From the NCBI RefSeq assembly GCF_000219535.2, contig NZ_CP007806.1:4526501-4590500 (forward strand): a DNA stretch of 64,000 nucleotides, given 5' to 3'. This DNA comes from Brevibacillus laterosporus LMG 15441. Lineage in GTDB: Bacteria > Bacillota > Bacilli > Brevibacillales > Brevibacillaceae. Below, piece by piece: positions 45,971-54,971 of the stretch; position 1 is the stretch's first letter, and every line of letters starts with the position of its first letter. A program made the position numbers and the translations under genes. The notes beneath the pieces were generated by a model. It saw only the letters and a list, made by a program, of their open reading frames with translations, was not told where the DNA came from and did not search any database.

Positions 45971-46702
45971 GTGAAGAAGCGATTGGCAAGAAGCTTTACA
46001 TGCTGCCTTGCCCTCATAGGTTTAGCATGGTTAGGGGTAACTTCATCAGGTTCTGTTGGTCTTTTTGCCAATCAAATGGTCTATGAGCCTATCCACCGAA
46101 TTGAAACGCAAAAAAAGGTGGTGGCTTTAACCTTTGATGATGGTCCAGATCCAACTTATACACCTCGTATTCTAGAAACGCTGCATAAGAACGGTATTCT
46201 TGGCACCTTCTTTGTCTTAGGCTCCCAGTCTGATAAATATCCTGTCATTATGCAATGGATAAAAAAAGCTGGCCATGAAATCGGAAACCATGGGTATCAT
46301 CATTACGATCTAAACAAATTAACCGAGCAAGAGATCTATGATGAAATTAAACAAGCTGAAAAATCCATTTACAAGGCTACAGGTGTCCTCCCCCAATACT
46401 ATCGTCCGCCAGGGGGTGTGATTACCACTGATGTGATGAATGCTGTGCAATTATCGGGTTATGATATCATCTATTGGTCGGTTGATCCGCGAGACTGGTC
46501 CTTAGCTCGCACCTCATCTGTTATTGTGAACAGTGTTAAAAAGCATACCTCCCGAGGGGATATCATCCTCTTCCACGATGGCGGGATGAATCAAAAGCAA
46601 ACCTTAAAAGCCTTACAGGAGCTCATTACTGACTTGCGTTCTAAAGGATATAAGTTTGTTACTGTTAGTCAATTGCTGGATGAGGGAAACAAAGTTCATT
46701 GA
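45971..46702 (+). CDS. Polysaccharide (peptidoglycan/chitin) deacetylase
   Basis: 243 residues with a signal or anchor (VKKRLARSFTCCLALIGLAW) and the NodB domain: ALTFDDGPDPTYT, GHEIGNHGYHHYDL with metal His, RPPGG and IILFHDGG. It removes N-acetyl groups from cell-wall sugars. The GTG at 45971 follows AAAGGAG at 10 bp; an in-frame ATG at 45944 with GGAAGG is the alternative. Confidence 0.9.
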   Translation: MKKRLARSFTCCLALIGLAWLGVTSSGSVGLFANQMVYEPIHRIETQKKVVALTFDDGPDPTYTPRILETLHKNGILGTFFVLGSQSDKYPVIMQWIKKAGHEIGNHGYHHYDLNKLTEQEIYDEIKQAEKSIYKATGVLPQYYRPPGGVITTDVMNAVQLSGYDIIYWSVDPRDWSLARTSSVIVNSVKKHTSRGDIILFHDGGMNQKQTLKALQELITDLRSKGYKFVTVSQLLDEGNKVH

Positions 46703-46707
46703 TACTG

Positions 46708-46780
46708 AGCAAGCAGATGTTGACTGCAAGGGATAACCTGACCGTAGCATTATCCCTTGTACAGCTTCCATCTGCTCTTT
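46708..46780 (+). terminator. Long hairpin terminator between convergent genes
   Basis: AGCAGATG / CATCTGCT outer stem with AAGGGATAA / TTATCCCTT inside, followed by CTTTTT. It ends the deacetylase gene and may serve the convergent ATPase gene. Confidence 0.75.
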
Positions 46781-48703
46781 TTACAATCCGACAAATTTAT
46801 TGATAGATTGAAGCTTTCCTGTATCAGTAGCATACCCGGCTGATGAATGGGCTCCATGATGCGGAGAAGATGGACGCGAATTTTTAGGAGTAGATAAAAA
46901 ATTAATGAGTCTGGCAGAGTTTAATACCACCAATACCGAAGTAATATTGTGAACGAAAGCACCAAATACCGGGCCCAACACACCTAATAAAGCAAGCAAG
47001 ATAGCAGCGCTGTTAATAGCTGTAGAAATGATTAGATTTTCCCGGATCACTTGTACTGCCTTTTGACCCAAACGCATGACATCGGCAATTTTGCGCAGAT
47101 CATTTGACATTAATACCACATCAGACGCTTGCGCAGCAATTTGGGTACCGTGTACGCCCATCGAAATCCCTACATCAGCTAGTGTTAGCGCTGGGGCATC
47201 ATTAATCCCATCACCAATCATCGCTACCTTACGACCTGCTTTCAGCTGGCGCTCTACCTGCATATATTTCATGTCCGGCATTTGTTCCGCATACACCTGT
47301 GTAATTCCCAGTTGTTCTGCCATAAACCGTGCCGCACCCTTGTTATCTCCAGTAACGACCGCTACCTCAACACCTGCCTTTGTTAATGTTTCAACCGTTT
47401 CCCTAGCTTCAGGTCGAAGCTGATCAGATACTGAAATGAGTCCTAGCAGTTTGTACTCGGAAGCAATAAGAATATTCGTCTTTCCTTCCTTTTCTTTCGT
47501 TGTAAGCAAGCCTTGAACCTGTTCAAGACCTATTCCTAGTCCCTTCATAAAGGATGGATTTCCCACATAGATGCGTTTCCCTTCAACAACCCCCTCAATT
47601 CCACTGCCAGCATGCATAATAAAGGATTCTACAGCAGGAAGTTCTAATTCCCATTTTTTAGCTTGATGTAAAATAGCTGTAGCAATCGGATGCTCCGAAT
47701 GCTGTTCCAAGGCCGCTGCCCAACGCATCACCTCTTGGGCACTATGCTCCGCGTGTGCAATCCCGGCAACGGACAATGCTCCTTTTGTTAACGTACCTGT
47801 TTTATCAAATAAAACCGTATTAATTGAGCCTAACTGCTCTAGTGCTACACCGCTTTTAATTAAAATCCCATTTTTAGCTGCGTTTCCTATCCCTGCCATA
47901 ATCGCAGTCGGAGTAGCCAGTACCAAAGCACAGGGACAAAATACGATTAGAACGGTCACAGAACGCACCATATCATTTGTAACAAGATACACAAGAATAG
48001 CCAATAATAAGCTAGCCCCGACGATCCATACCGCCCATTTGTCCAACAAGCGCTGTACAGGTGCCCTCTTCTCCATTGCTTCCTCTACCAATCTCGTTAC
48101 CTTCGCAAATGCTGTTTCTTCTCCTACACGAGTGGTTTGAATTTCTAGGGAGCCGTTTGTGTTGGTAGTACCTACGAATACTTCATCCCCTTGCCGCTTC
48201 TCAACAGGTAAGGACTCTCCAGTTAAAATTGCCTGATCAATCGCAGCCTGACCAGCTACTACAATTCCATCCACTGGTATCTGCTCACCCGGTTTTACCA
48301 GTACCAGCTCACCTACTAGCACTGAATCTGCTTTTGCCTCAATCCACTGTCCCCCTCGCATGACGCGTGCTTGTTCAGGAGTCATTTCTACCATTTCCTT
48401 TAAAGCTGAAGTGGCTTTGGCCACGGTTTTCTCTTCTAGCCACATTCCAATCATCATAATAAAGGCTACCTCAGCCGCAGCTAGTAGCTCCCCAATACAG
48501 GTAGCCGCGATGATTGCAATCGTGACCAGCACATCGCTATTCAGACTTCGTTGCTCCCATAATTCCTTACCCGCTGTAATGGCAATGGGTACCCCGCATA
48601 CCACAATGGCAATCCAAGCAGGATCAATCCCTGCGATACTGCCCCATAGCCAGCTAATCAGAACACACACACCTGAAAGAATCATCATCCCTTTTTGTAA
48701 CAT
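46781..48703 (-). CDS. Heavy-metal P1B-type ATPase (ZosA/CadA-like)
   Basis: 640 residues. Membrane CPC motif FCPCALVLATP, phosphorylation site DKTGTLTKG, hinge GDGINDAPAL and TGESLP are present. There is no N-terminal metal-binding HMA domain; the C-terminal tail is His-containing (SSPHHGAHSS). Length and architecture recall ZosA-type zinc transporters, but Cd/Co/Zn export is equally possible. A promoter with a palindromic operator lies upstream. Confidence 0.9.
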   Translation of the reverse strand: MLQKGMMILSGVCVLISWLWGSIAGIDPAWIAIVVCGVPIAITAGKELWEQRSLNSDVLVTIAIIAATCIGELLAAAEVAFIMMIGMWLEEKTVAKATSALKEMVEMTPEQARVMRGGQWIEAKADSVLVGELVLVKPGEQIPVDGIVVAGQAAIDQAILTGESLPVEKRQGDEVFVGTTNTNGSLEIQTTRVGEETAFAKVTRLVEEAMEKRAPVQRLLDKWAVWIVGASLLLAILVYLVTNDMVRSVTVLIVFCPCALVLATPTAIMAGIGNAAKNGILIKSGVALEQLGSINTVLFDKTGTLTKGALSVAGIAHAEHSAQEVMRWAAALEQHSEHPIATAILHQAKKWELELPAVESFIMHAGSGIEGVVEGKRIYVGNPSFMKGLGIGLEQVQGLLTTKEKEGKTNILIASEYKLLGLISVSDQLRPEARETVETLTKAGVEVAVVTGDNKGAARFMAEQLGITQVYAEQMPDMKYMQVERQLKAGRKVAMIGDGINDAPALTLADVGISMGVHGTQIAAQASDVVLMSNDLRKIADVMRLGQKAVQVIRENLIISTAINSAAILLALLGVLGPVFGAFVHNITSVLVVLNSARLINFLSTPKNSRPSSPHHGAHSSAGYATDTGKLQSINKFVGL

Positions 48704-48876
48704 ACAATCACCCTTCTTTCTTTTTTGGTTTGAATTTTTACTTTGTTGAGAAAGAGAATCATACTTAAAATTCCCCTAAAAACAAACGAAGCTGCTACCC
48801 GAAGGTAACAGCGTTCATGCGGCTTTATGCATTTTTCCATAGGTGAATATAATTGAACAAGGCAAACTTTTTAATA

Positions 48877-48917
48877 ATGATTACAATCATAGTATAATTC
48901 TTTTTTACATGCGTCAA
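48877..48917 (-). promoter_or_regulatory. Promoter with palindromic operator upstream of the P-type ATPase
   Basis: On the minus strand -35 TTGACG (plus 48912-48917), 17-bp spacer, -10 TACTAT (plus 48889-48894). The perfect palindrome ATGATT-AC-AATCAT (48877-48890) overlaps the -10/+1 region, a position for a repressor such as a Fur-family or metal-sensing regulator. Confidence 0.6.
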
Positions 48918-48933
48918 GAACAATTTTGAAAAG

Positions 48934-48967
48934 AAAAAAGACCTAGCCGTCATAGCCAGGTCTCGTT
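48934..48967. terminator. Terminator of the MFS gene
   Basis: AAGACCT / AGGTCTC inverted repeat with an A-run and CGTTT following. Confidence 0.65.
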
Positions 48968-48971
48968 TATC

Positions 48972-50174
48972 CTACTTCATTTCCACTCCTTCAAACTCTT
49001 GAATAGATGTAGTCTGCGCTTTCTCTGGTCGGAAGAAAAGAGCTGCCAAGAAGAAAACAATAAACATAGCACCCATCGCCACAAAGATTGAGGTTGGAGA
49101 AACGTAATTGATTAAGAATCCATTAACACTAGGTGTAATAATACTTGCTACGCTAAAGTTCATGCTTGCAATAATTCCTGCAATCGGAATTAAGCCTTGT
49201 GGCAGGATATCAGCACAATAAGCTAATCCTAGCGAGTAGAAAGAGCCCACCGCTGCTCCCGCAGAAGCTAATAACAGCATCATTAGCGGTACAGAGGATG
49301 TTGCCAACGGGAACAGCATAAACGCGATGCAGCCAATTATGGCACAGTACATCATGACTTTTTTGCGTCCTACTCTGTCACTTAGGGTTCCAAGTGGCAA
49401 CTGTAGGAATAAACTACCTACTACAAAGGATGGCAAAATAATAGAAACGGATTCTGCCGAAATTCCCGAACGTAGGGCAGCGATCGGAAAGCTGCCGTTT
49501 AGCGTTGTTTCCATAAAACCGTATAGGAAAGCTGGAATCAAAGCCAGCCATGTCATTTGGATAACCATCTTGTACTTTTCTCTTGATTTAACTACCTTTT
49601 TTCCATCGTTTGCTTTTACTTCAGGTGGGAAGGCGTTACGAATTTGTAACAGCATGAAGAAAGCTACCAGATTACAAGCAACAAGTGCCATAAAAGGTGC
49701 CCACAAGCCAAACGGCATTAAATTGATGGCTAGTGGTCCTACGCTAAAACCAGCTCCATAAGACAGACCGTATAGCGAAAGATCACGCCCACGTCGCTCT
49801 GGTGTAGATGTTGCCGTCACCCAGATCTGACTGGTATAATGCAGAGCAGAGTCGCCCATCCCCATTATCAAGCGGAGGACAAACCATACACTAAGCGATG
49901 TAAACAATGGAAGTAATAAAGTAGAAAATGTCACCAGTACAAGCCCTATAAATAGACATGTCCGATAACCCCATTTTCGTAAAAAGATTTCCATCAATGG
50001 CGACATAATGAACATTCCGACATAGAGAGCAGCAGCATTCAAACCGTTAGAAACAGCAGAAATGCCGCGTTCCTCTAACAAGATAGCTAGCAAAGGAAGC
50101 GTCAATCCCTGAGTAATACCAGCAATAAAGACCACTACGAGCAATGTTGTAAAAGTAAAGCGCGAAGATTTCAT
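48972..50174 (-). CDS. Major facilitator superfamily transporter
   Basis: 400 residues with about 12 hydrophobic segments. The MFS loop motif GTLSDRVGRKKVM lies between helices and a related LMEIFLRKWGYR after helix 2. Likely a drug or small-molecule proton antiporter; substrate unknown. GGAGATCGC precedes the ATG. Confidence 0.88.
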   Translation of the reverse strand: MKSSRFTFTTLLVVVFIAGITQGLTLPLLAILLEERGISAVSNGLNAAALYVGMFIMSPLMEIFLRKWGYRTCLFIGLVLVTFSTLLLPLFTSLSVWFVLRLIMGMGDSALHYTSQIWVTATSTPERRGRDLSLYGLSYGAGFSVGPLAINLMPFGLWAPFMALVACNLVAFFMLLQIRNAFPPEVKANDGKKVVKSREKYKMVIQMTWLALIPAFLYGFMETTLNGSFPIAALRSGISAESVSIILPSFVVGSLFLQLPLGTLSDRVGRKKVMMYCAIIGCIAFMLFPLATSSVPLMMLLLASAGAAVGSFYSLGLAYCADILPQGLIPIAGIIASMNFSVASIITPSVNGFLINYVSPTSIFVAMGAMFIVFFLAALFFRPEKAQTTSIQEFEGVEMK

Positions 50175-50249
50175 GTATGCGATCTCCTTTCCATTAGAAG
50201 ATCATACACCGTATCCCTACTCTTCCACAACCCTCTACTTTTTCTCAAT

Positions 50250-50526
50250 TTACTTTAAAGGCTTTCCTTGCTGAAGCTGATACATCTTATAATAGATGCC
50301 CTGCTTCTCCATTAACTCCTCATGGTTCCCCTGCTCAACGATCTCTCCCTGTGACAACACCCATATAACGTCGGTATCCTGAATGGTTGACAGTCTATGA
50401 GCAATGATAAAAGTTGTTCTTCCTTGCACTAGAACCTTCAAAGCATCCTGTATCGCCGATTCCGTCTCACTATCAATCCTAGCTGTTGCTTCATCTAATA
50501 CAAGAATGGCTGAACCCAGTTTCCAA
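50250..50526 (-). pseudogene. ABC transporter ATPase C-terminal fragment
   Basis: The frame reads SAILVLDEATARIDSETESA (Walker B and D-loop), then TTFIIAHRLSTIQDTD (H-loop) and the usual end. Everything before Walker B is missing. It is the last ~90 residues of an MsbA-type exporter with no start or ribosome binding site, left by a deletion. Confidence 0.85.
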
Positions 50527-50562
50527 CACCTTCCCCATCCACAAATCTCAAAATTCAGTCAA

Positions 50563-51144
50563 TTATAAAATGGGACCCCTAGCTTCCCTCTCTTTTTTTC
50601 GCTGCTTCCATTCCTGCTGTAGCATTCCATATACAGCATGGTCCACGTAATGATCGTACAGCCATTCATTTCCTCTCATAATTCCTTCTAATTGAAACCC
50701 TAGCCGTTCCGGGATAGCACGGCTTTTCTCATTTTGTACAGCAGCTGCAATTTCTGCCCGATGTAAATTCCACTTCCCAAATACCAAGTAATCAAGATAT
50801 GCCTCAACTGCTTGCGTCATGATACCCTTACCCTGAAATTCAGCCCCCAGCCAATAGCCAATTACCGTTTTACGATGATTCCATTCGATAAAATTGGCGG
50901 CAACTCTTCCTGCAAGTTGGCCTCGATACCAAATCGAATAATGAGTTCCCTGCATATTTGCTGCCTGTTGAATGGCAAAACGAATATTATTTTCCGAATC
51001 CTCTATATCTCGCACATTATCTAGCCATGGCAAAAACTCCCGTAAATAATCTCGGTTTTTTTCTATTAAAGCAAAGGTGACTGCTGCATCCTCAATACGA
51101 ACTTCCTTTAGCTCCAAATCAGGCGATATGACGATATTTTTCAT
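50563..51144 (-). CDS. GNAT acetyltransferase (RimJ/RimL-like)
   Basis: 193 residues. Acetyl-CoA binding loop YWLGAEFQGKGIMTQAV and the N-acyltransferase pattern NEKSRAIPERLGFQLEGIMR. Such enzymes acetylate ribosomal protein N-termini or other amines. AAGGGGGAG precedes the ATG. Confidence 0.9.
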   Translation of the reverse strand: MKNIVISPDLELKEVRIEDAAVTFALIEKNRDYLREFLPWLDNVRDIEDSENNIRFAIQQAANMQGTHYSIWYRGQLAGRVAANFIEWNHRKTVIGYWLGAEFQGKGIMTQAVEAYLDYLVFGKWNLHRAEIAAAVQNEKSRAIPERLGFQLEGIMRGNEWLYDHYVDHAVYGMLQQEWKQRKKEREARGPIL

Positions 51145-51266
51145 GCTTCTCCCCCTTTTTTTAGCCTTTTTTGATGCAATAGATTGAACAATAATTCTCT
51201 AAAAAACAAAAATCACCTGCTTGCCCTGTTTAGCAGGACAGCAGATGACTCTGTTTGATTGCCACT

Positions 51267-52493
51267 TTACTTTTGTAGGACCTGCTCCCGTTCAAGCGTA
51301 ATCTCTCGCACGATCGCCGTGATATCTGTGATTTCTGCCAAATGCTTACGATTGAGAATGAAGGATTGGCCGATCTCTAATGCCAGTCTTTCGGCTTCTG
51401 CTCGAAGCTCCTCTTGTTCAATTCTATTTAAATCAGCTACACCCGCCAGTCCAATCACGCGTCTTAGGATTTTGCACCCAGCATATCCTGCCGTATCCTG
51501 TAAGACCTGAGATACATAATCCTGCCAAAAATCAGGAACATGCGCACTACGCTCCTCCGCTTTTTTATGCCACAGACGAACGAATTGCGATACAAACTCA
51601 TTCCAGACGTTTTCTATCGTATCCAATAAGTAAAAACGATACTGCTCCCGTTTCTCTATGTCGGCTTGGAGGCCGTGCTGTCCTGCATAATTTAAGACAA
51701 GATTAGCGATGATAGCCCCAATGTCAAAACCTATTGGCCCATAAAAAGCAAACTCGGGATCAATCACCTTTGTACTTGTTTTGGTGACAAAAATACTGCC
51801 TGTATGCAGATCACCATGCAACAAAGCTTCTGCTCGTGTCAAAAAGTCGTATTTTAGCTTAGCAATCTCTCGACGTAATGCGTGATTCCCCCATATTGCT
51901 TCTACGTCTTGGCGGATAAGTGGATTAAAATTATTGGTGTCATGGTCCTCATATGGATCAGTAAATACAAGATCCTCCGTAATTTTACATAGCTCTGGAT
52001 TAATGAACCTGCTCACATTAGCCTTTTTAGCAAAAGGATTCATTCCAAGATCAGAGGTAAAAAATAAGGTATGAGCTAGAAAAGTTCCAATATGTTTAGC
52101 GAAATACGGGTATATCTCTCCCTCAATAAGGCCTGCACGGAGTAGCTTATGATCACCTACATCCTCCATAATCGTCAAAGCCAGCTCCGAATTGTGATGG
52201 TATACCTCAGGTACTAAATCTCCTACCAGCTCTCGCTGAATTTTGAGAGCCTCTGCTTCAATCCGAGATCGGTCCAGCGTTAACGGCCATGATTCGCCAA
52301 CCACGCGGGCATAAGGCAAAGCCTGCTTCACAATGACACTTTTACCGGTCTCTTCATCCGTTATTCTAAAAACCAAATTTAAATTGCCATCACCAATTTC
52401 TCGGCTAACAAGAGGCGCAGCTTGTGTAAAAATCGTTCCCTGATTCTGTACGTATAAAATGGATTCTTGAACCGATAACGCTTGATACCCCAT
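51267..52493 (-). CDS. mtnK: 5-methylthioribose kinase
   Basis: Phosphorylates methylthioribose in methionine salvage. 408 residues with the APH-like kinase core: VIVKQALPYARV (ATP Lys), LLHGDLHTGSIFVT (catalytic HGD) and KVIDPEFAFYGPIGFD (metal DPE). It lies 24 bp after the DUF1722 gene and shares its S-box leader. Confidence 0.95.
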   Translation of the reverse strand: MGYQALSVQESILYVQNQGTIFTQAAPLVSREIGDGNLNLVFRITDEETGKSVIVKQALPYARVVGESWPLTLDRSRIEAEALKIQRELVGDLVPEVYHHNSELALTIMEDVGDHKLLRAGLIEGEIYPYFAKHIGTFLAHTLFFTSDLGMNPFAKKANVSRFINPELCKITEDLVFTDPYEDHDTNNFNPLIRQDVEAIWGNHALRREIAKLKYDFLTRAEALLHGDLHTGSIFVTKTSTKVIDPEFAFYGPIGFDIGAIIANLVLNYAGQHGLQADIEKREQYRFYLLDTIENVWNEFVSQFVRLWHKKAEERSAHVPDFWQDYVSQVLQDTAGYAGCKILRRVIGLAGVADLNRIEQEELRAEAERLALEIGQSFILNRKHLAEITDITAIVREITLEREQVLQK

Positions 52494-52517
52494 ATCTTTT
52501 CCTCTCCTTTTACCACT

Positions 52518-53180
52518 CTAGTCTCGGTTGATGTATTGATCGTATTGTGCCAGGGGATGAACGATTCCTCCTAGATTGGCTAATAAGCGATATTTGGTTA
52601 ATAGGTTAACTTGATACACGCCGACTCGCTCCCAAACTTCCCATGGCTCAAGAATCTTCCACTGCCCCAAATCCTTTGCAATAAAAAAATCTTTGCCACG
52701 AAACCGAATCCATGTGTGACTGCTAGGAGCCTCCGGTGAAAATAGGCGAGACCGCGACAAATAATCATCACCATATTCCATAGTAAGTAAGAACAATATA
52801 CGATGAGCTTCCTCCCAGTTCCTTTGCAATAAGACATGCCAGGAGCCGCTTTCTTGCTCCGTAAGTTTTCCGCGCAGATGACCGAATGCATGACTCAAGG
52901 CATTACAGGCATTGCCTGAATCAATAGGCAATTTTCGCATCTTCTGAAATTCATGTAATAACTGTTCTGCAAATATACTCCAATCGCGTTCGCCTGTTTC
53001 GCGAGACGTTTTTACTTGATCCCGAAATGCTTGTGAGATTTGCTTATATTTTTGATAACACCTCATCATGACCCAATACTTATGCTCTGCCCATATCTGT
53101 TCACACCATGCTTTGCTTACCAAAGAAAAAGAAAACCTCTTTTCCGAAGAAAAGAGGTCGTTTTGACATGTCATATTCAT
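52518..53180 (-). CDS. DUF1722 (YbgA-like) protein
   Basis: ~220 residues with the DUF1722 pattern IWAEHKYWVMMRCYQKYKQI near the start and NACNALSHAFGHLRGKLTEQ mid-way. The biochemical role is unsettled. The ATG at 53180 follows AAGGGGGAAC; the frame upstream runs through the riboswitch and is not coding. Co-transcription with mtnK under an S-box suggests a link to sulfur metabolism. Confidence 0.7.
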   Translation of the reverse strand: MNMTCQNDLFSSEKRFSFSLVSKAWCEQIWAEHKYWVMMRCYQKYKQISQAFRDQVKTSRETGERDWSIFAEQLLHEFQKMRKLPIDSGNACNALSHAFGHLRGKLTEQESGSWHVLLQRNWEEAHRILFLLTMEYGDDYLSRSRLFSPEAPSSHTWIRFRGKDFFIAKDLGQWKILEPWEVWERVGVYQVNLLTKYRLLANLGGIVHPLAQYDQYINRD

Positions 53181-53192
53181 AAAACGTTCCCC

Positions 53193-53312
53193 CTTATCTA
53201 CCAGAATTTTACATGTCTCTGCAGGAATTAGCACCGTGCACATGCCAGGTTAGCGGCTATGTGTCGGTTGCTGGGTTTCATCGGGCCAGTCCCTCCACCG
53301 TCTCTGGATAAG
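53193..53312 (-). ncRNA. SAM-I (S-box) riboswitch for DUF1722-mtnK
   Basis: On the minus strand it has the S-box core GGAGGGACTGGCCCGATGAA, CCCAGCAACC and CGGTGCTAATTCC. P1 is CTTATC-CAGA (plus 53303-53312) with TCTG...GATAAG (plus 53193-53205). The aptamer ends about a dozen bases before the ATG with no terminator hairpin. The 3' strand of P1 adjoins and partly includes the AAGGGGG ribosome binding site, so control is probably translational. Confidence 0.88.
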
Positions 53313-53462
53313 GTATCCATTAAGTATATGTAATTGTAGGTGAACACAGGTTCCTATCCTGCGTAGCTAAAGCCTCATAAATGAATCGTTAGTAGAAATA
53401 TACACAGGTAATCCAGTTATGTCAAACAATTTATTCAACTCAGTTTTTATTTATAAAAAGGG

Positions 53463-53491
53463 TTGACGCATGTTACAAAAAGGGATAAGAT
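53463..53491 (+). promoter_or_regulatory. Promoter of the mtnWXBD operon
   Basis: -35 TTGACG (53463-53468), 17-bp spacer, -10 TAAGAT (53486-53491), about 45 bp upstream of the riboswitch aptamer. Confidence 0.7.
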
Positions 53492-53539
53492 GATCTCCAA
53501 GAATCAGCTTCAATTTTGACAATTACAACAATTACCTAG

Positions 53540-53722
53540 CTCTTATTGAGAGAAGGCGGAGGGACTGGCCCTATGATGCCCGGCAACCCTCGCATCGGGA
53601 TAAACGATGCGAAACGGTGCTAAATCCTACACATAATCGTGCTGTACTGATTTATGTGAGAGATAAGAGAAGAAGATGATCTGTCTATCGGACGCCTCCT
53701 TCTCTTGAAGGGGGCGTTTTTA
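53540..53722 (+). ncRNA. SAM-I (S-box) riboswitch with terminator for mtnWXBD
   Basis: P1 is CTCTTAT / ATAAGAG (53540-53546 and 53663-53669) around the S-box core GGAGGGACTGGCCC, CCCGGCAACC and CGGTGCTAAATCC. Downstream, an imperfect hairpin ACGCCTCCTTC / GAAGGGGGCGT followed by TTTTT (about 53691-53721) is the terminator. The P1 3' strand AAGAGAAGAAG can pair with CTTCTCTT in the terminator as antiterminator. High SAM should stop transcription. Confidence 0.93.
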
Positions 53723-53756
53723 GTTGATAAATTCTCTACCTACAAGGAGGTCATCC

Positions 53757-54971
53757 ATGAGTACAGATCGAATCCTCGTAACCTATTTAACCCAAGCAAA
53801 GGATTTACAAAAAAAAGCGGAAGGTATTGCAGTTGGTATGACAGTAGGCTCATGGACGGACCTTCCTCTGGCAAAGCAGGAGCAGCTACGCCCCTATTTA
53901 GGTGAAGTAGCGGATGTATCTCCTCTTGAATCCACCTCGTCAGGTGAAACACGAGGTTATATCACGATTAGTTATCCAACCATATGCTTTACACAGGATA
54001 TCCCTTCTCTTCTTACAGGGGTATTTGGCAAACTATCAATGGACGGGAAAATCAAGCTGGTAGACATTCAGCTTCCTCCTTCTTTTTTACAAGGCTTTCA
54101 GGGTCCAAAATTCGGCATAAAAGGAATACGGGAAATAACCGGTGTGCATGATCGTCCTTTATTAATGAGTATTTTTAAGTCATGCACAGGTTTGTCACTA
54201 GAGGAACTAGAAGTGCAGTTTCGTGCCCAAGCAGAAGGCGGCCTTGATTTGATTAAGGATGATGAAATTTTCTTTGCTGATGATAAAGCTCCATTTATCC
54301 AACGTATCAGACGCTTTAAAGCCATCTCAGATAAAATTGCAGAACAAACCGGCAAACCTGTCTTGTATGCCGCTAACCTTACAGGGCCTAGCTCACAGCT
54401 TATTGAACGAGCGAAGCAAGCTGTCGATGCAGGTGCTTCCTGCCTTTTGTTTAATGCACTTGCTTTTGGCTTCGATCTCCTGCAACGTCTAGCAGAAGAT
54501 CCAGACATTCAAGTGCCAATCATGGCACATCCCGCACTCGCCGGCGCCTATTATCCTAGTCCTGATTACGGCATTGCTGCTCCGCTCCTGCTCGGTAAGC
54601 TATTGCGTTTAGCCGGGGCTGATTTAGTGTTATTCCCTTCTCCATACGGAAATGTAGCATTAGATAAGAGCGAGGCTACTCAGCTAGCTAATCATTTAGT
54701 CGAGGAACACGGCACCTTGCAACCTGCCTTCCCTGTTCCATCAGCGGGTATTCATCCCGGATTGGTTCCCCAACTGTACGCCGACTTTGGCCTAGATCAG
54801 GTTGTTAACGCAGGCGGCGGCATTCATGGGCACCCACTCGGAGCAACAGCAGGCGGTCGAGCATTCCGTGCCGCTATTGATGCATCCGTGAATGGAATCA
54901 GTCTTACAGTAGCAGCTTCCGACTCTAATGAACTGCGACTCGCACTAGAAAAATGGGGAGGTTCTGCATGA
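53757..54971 (+). CDS. mtnW: 2,3-diketo-5-methylthiopentyl-1-phosphate enolase (RuBisCO-like)
   Basis: 404-residue RuBisCO-like protein that enolises diketo-methylthiopentyl phosphate in methionine salvage. The active-site Lys region GGLDLIKDDEIF and the HPALAGAY and GGGIHGHPLG phosphate loops are visible. The ATG at 53757 follows AAGGAGG; the frame upstream is leader. First gene of mtnWXBD. Confidence 0.95.
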   Translation: MSTDRILVTYLTQAKDLQKKAEGIAVGMTVGSWTDLPLAKQEQLRPYLGEVADVSPLESTSSGETRGYITISYPTICFTQDIPSLLTGVFGKLSMDGKIKLVDIQLPPSFLQGFQGPKFGIKGIREITGVHDRPLLMSIFKSCTGLSLEELEVQFRAQAEGGLDLIKDDEIFFADDKAPFIQRIRRFKAISDKIAEQTGKPVLYAANLTGPSSQLIERAKQAVDAGASCLLFNALAFGFDLLQRLAEDPDIQVPIMAHPALAGAYYPSPDYGIAAPLLLGKLLRLAGADLVLFPSPYGNVALDKSEATQLANHLVEEHGTLQPAFPVPSAGIHPGLVPQLYADFGLDQVVNAGGGIHGHPLGATAGGRAFRAAIDASVNGISLTVAASDSNELRLALEKWGGSA

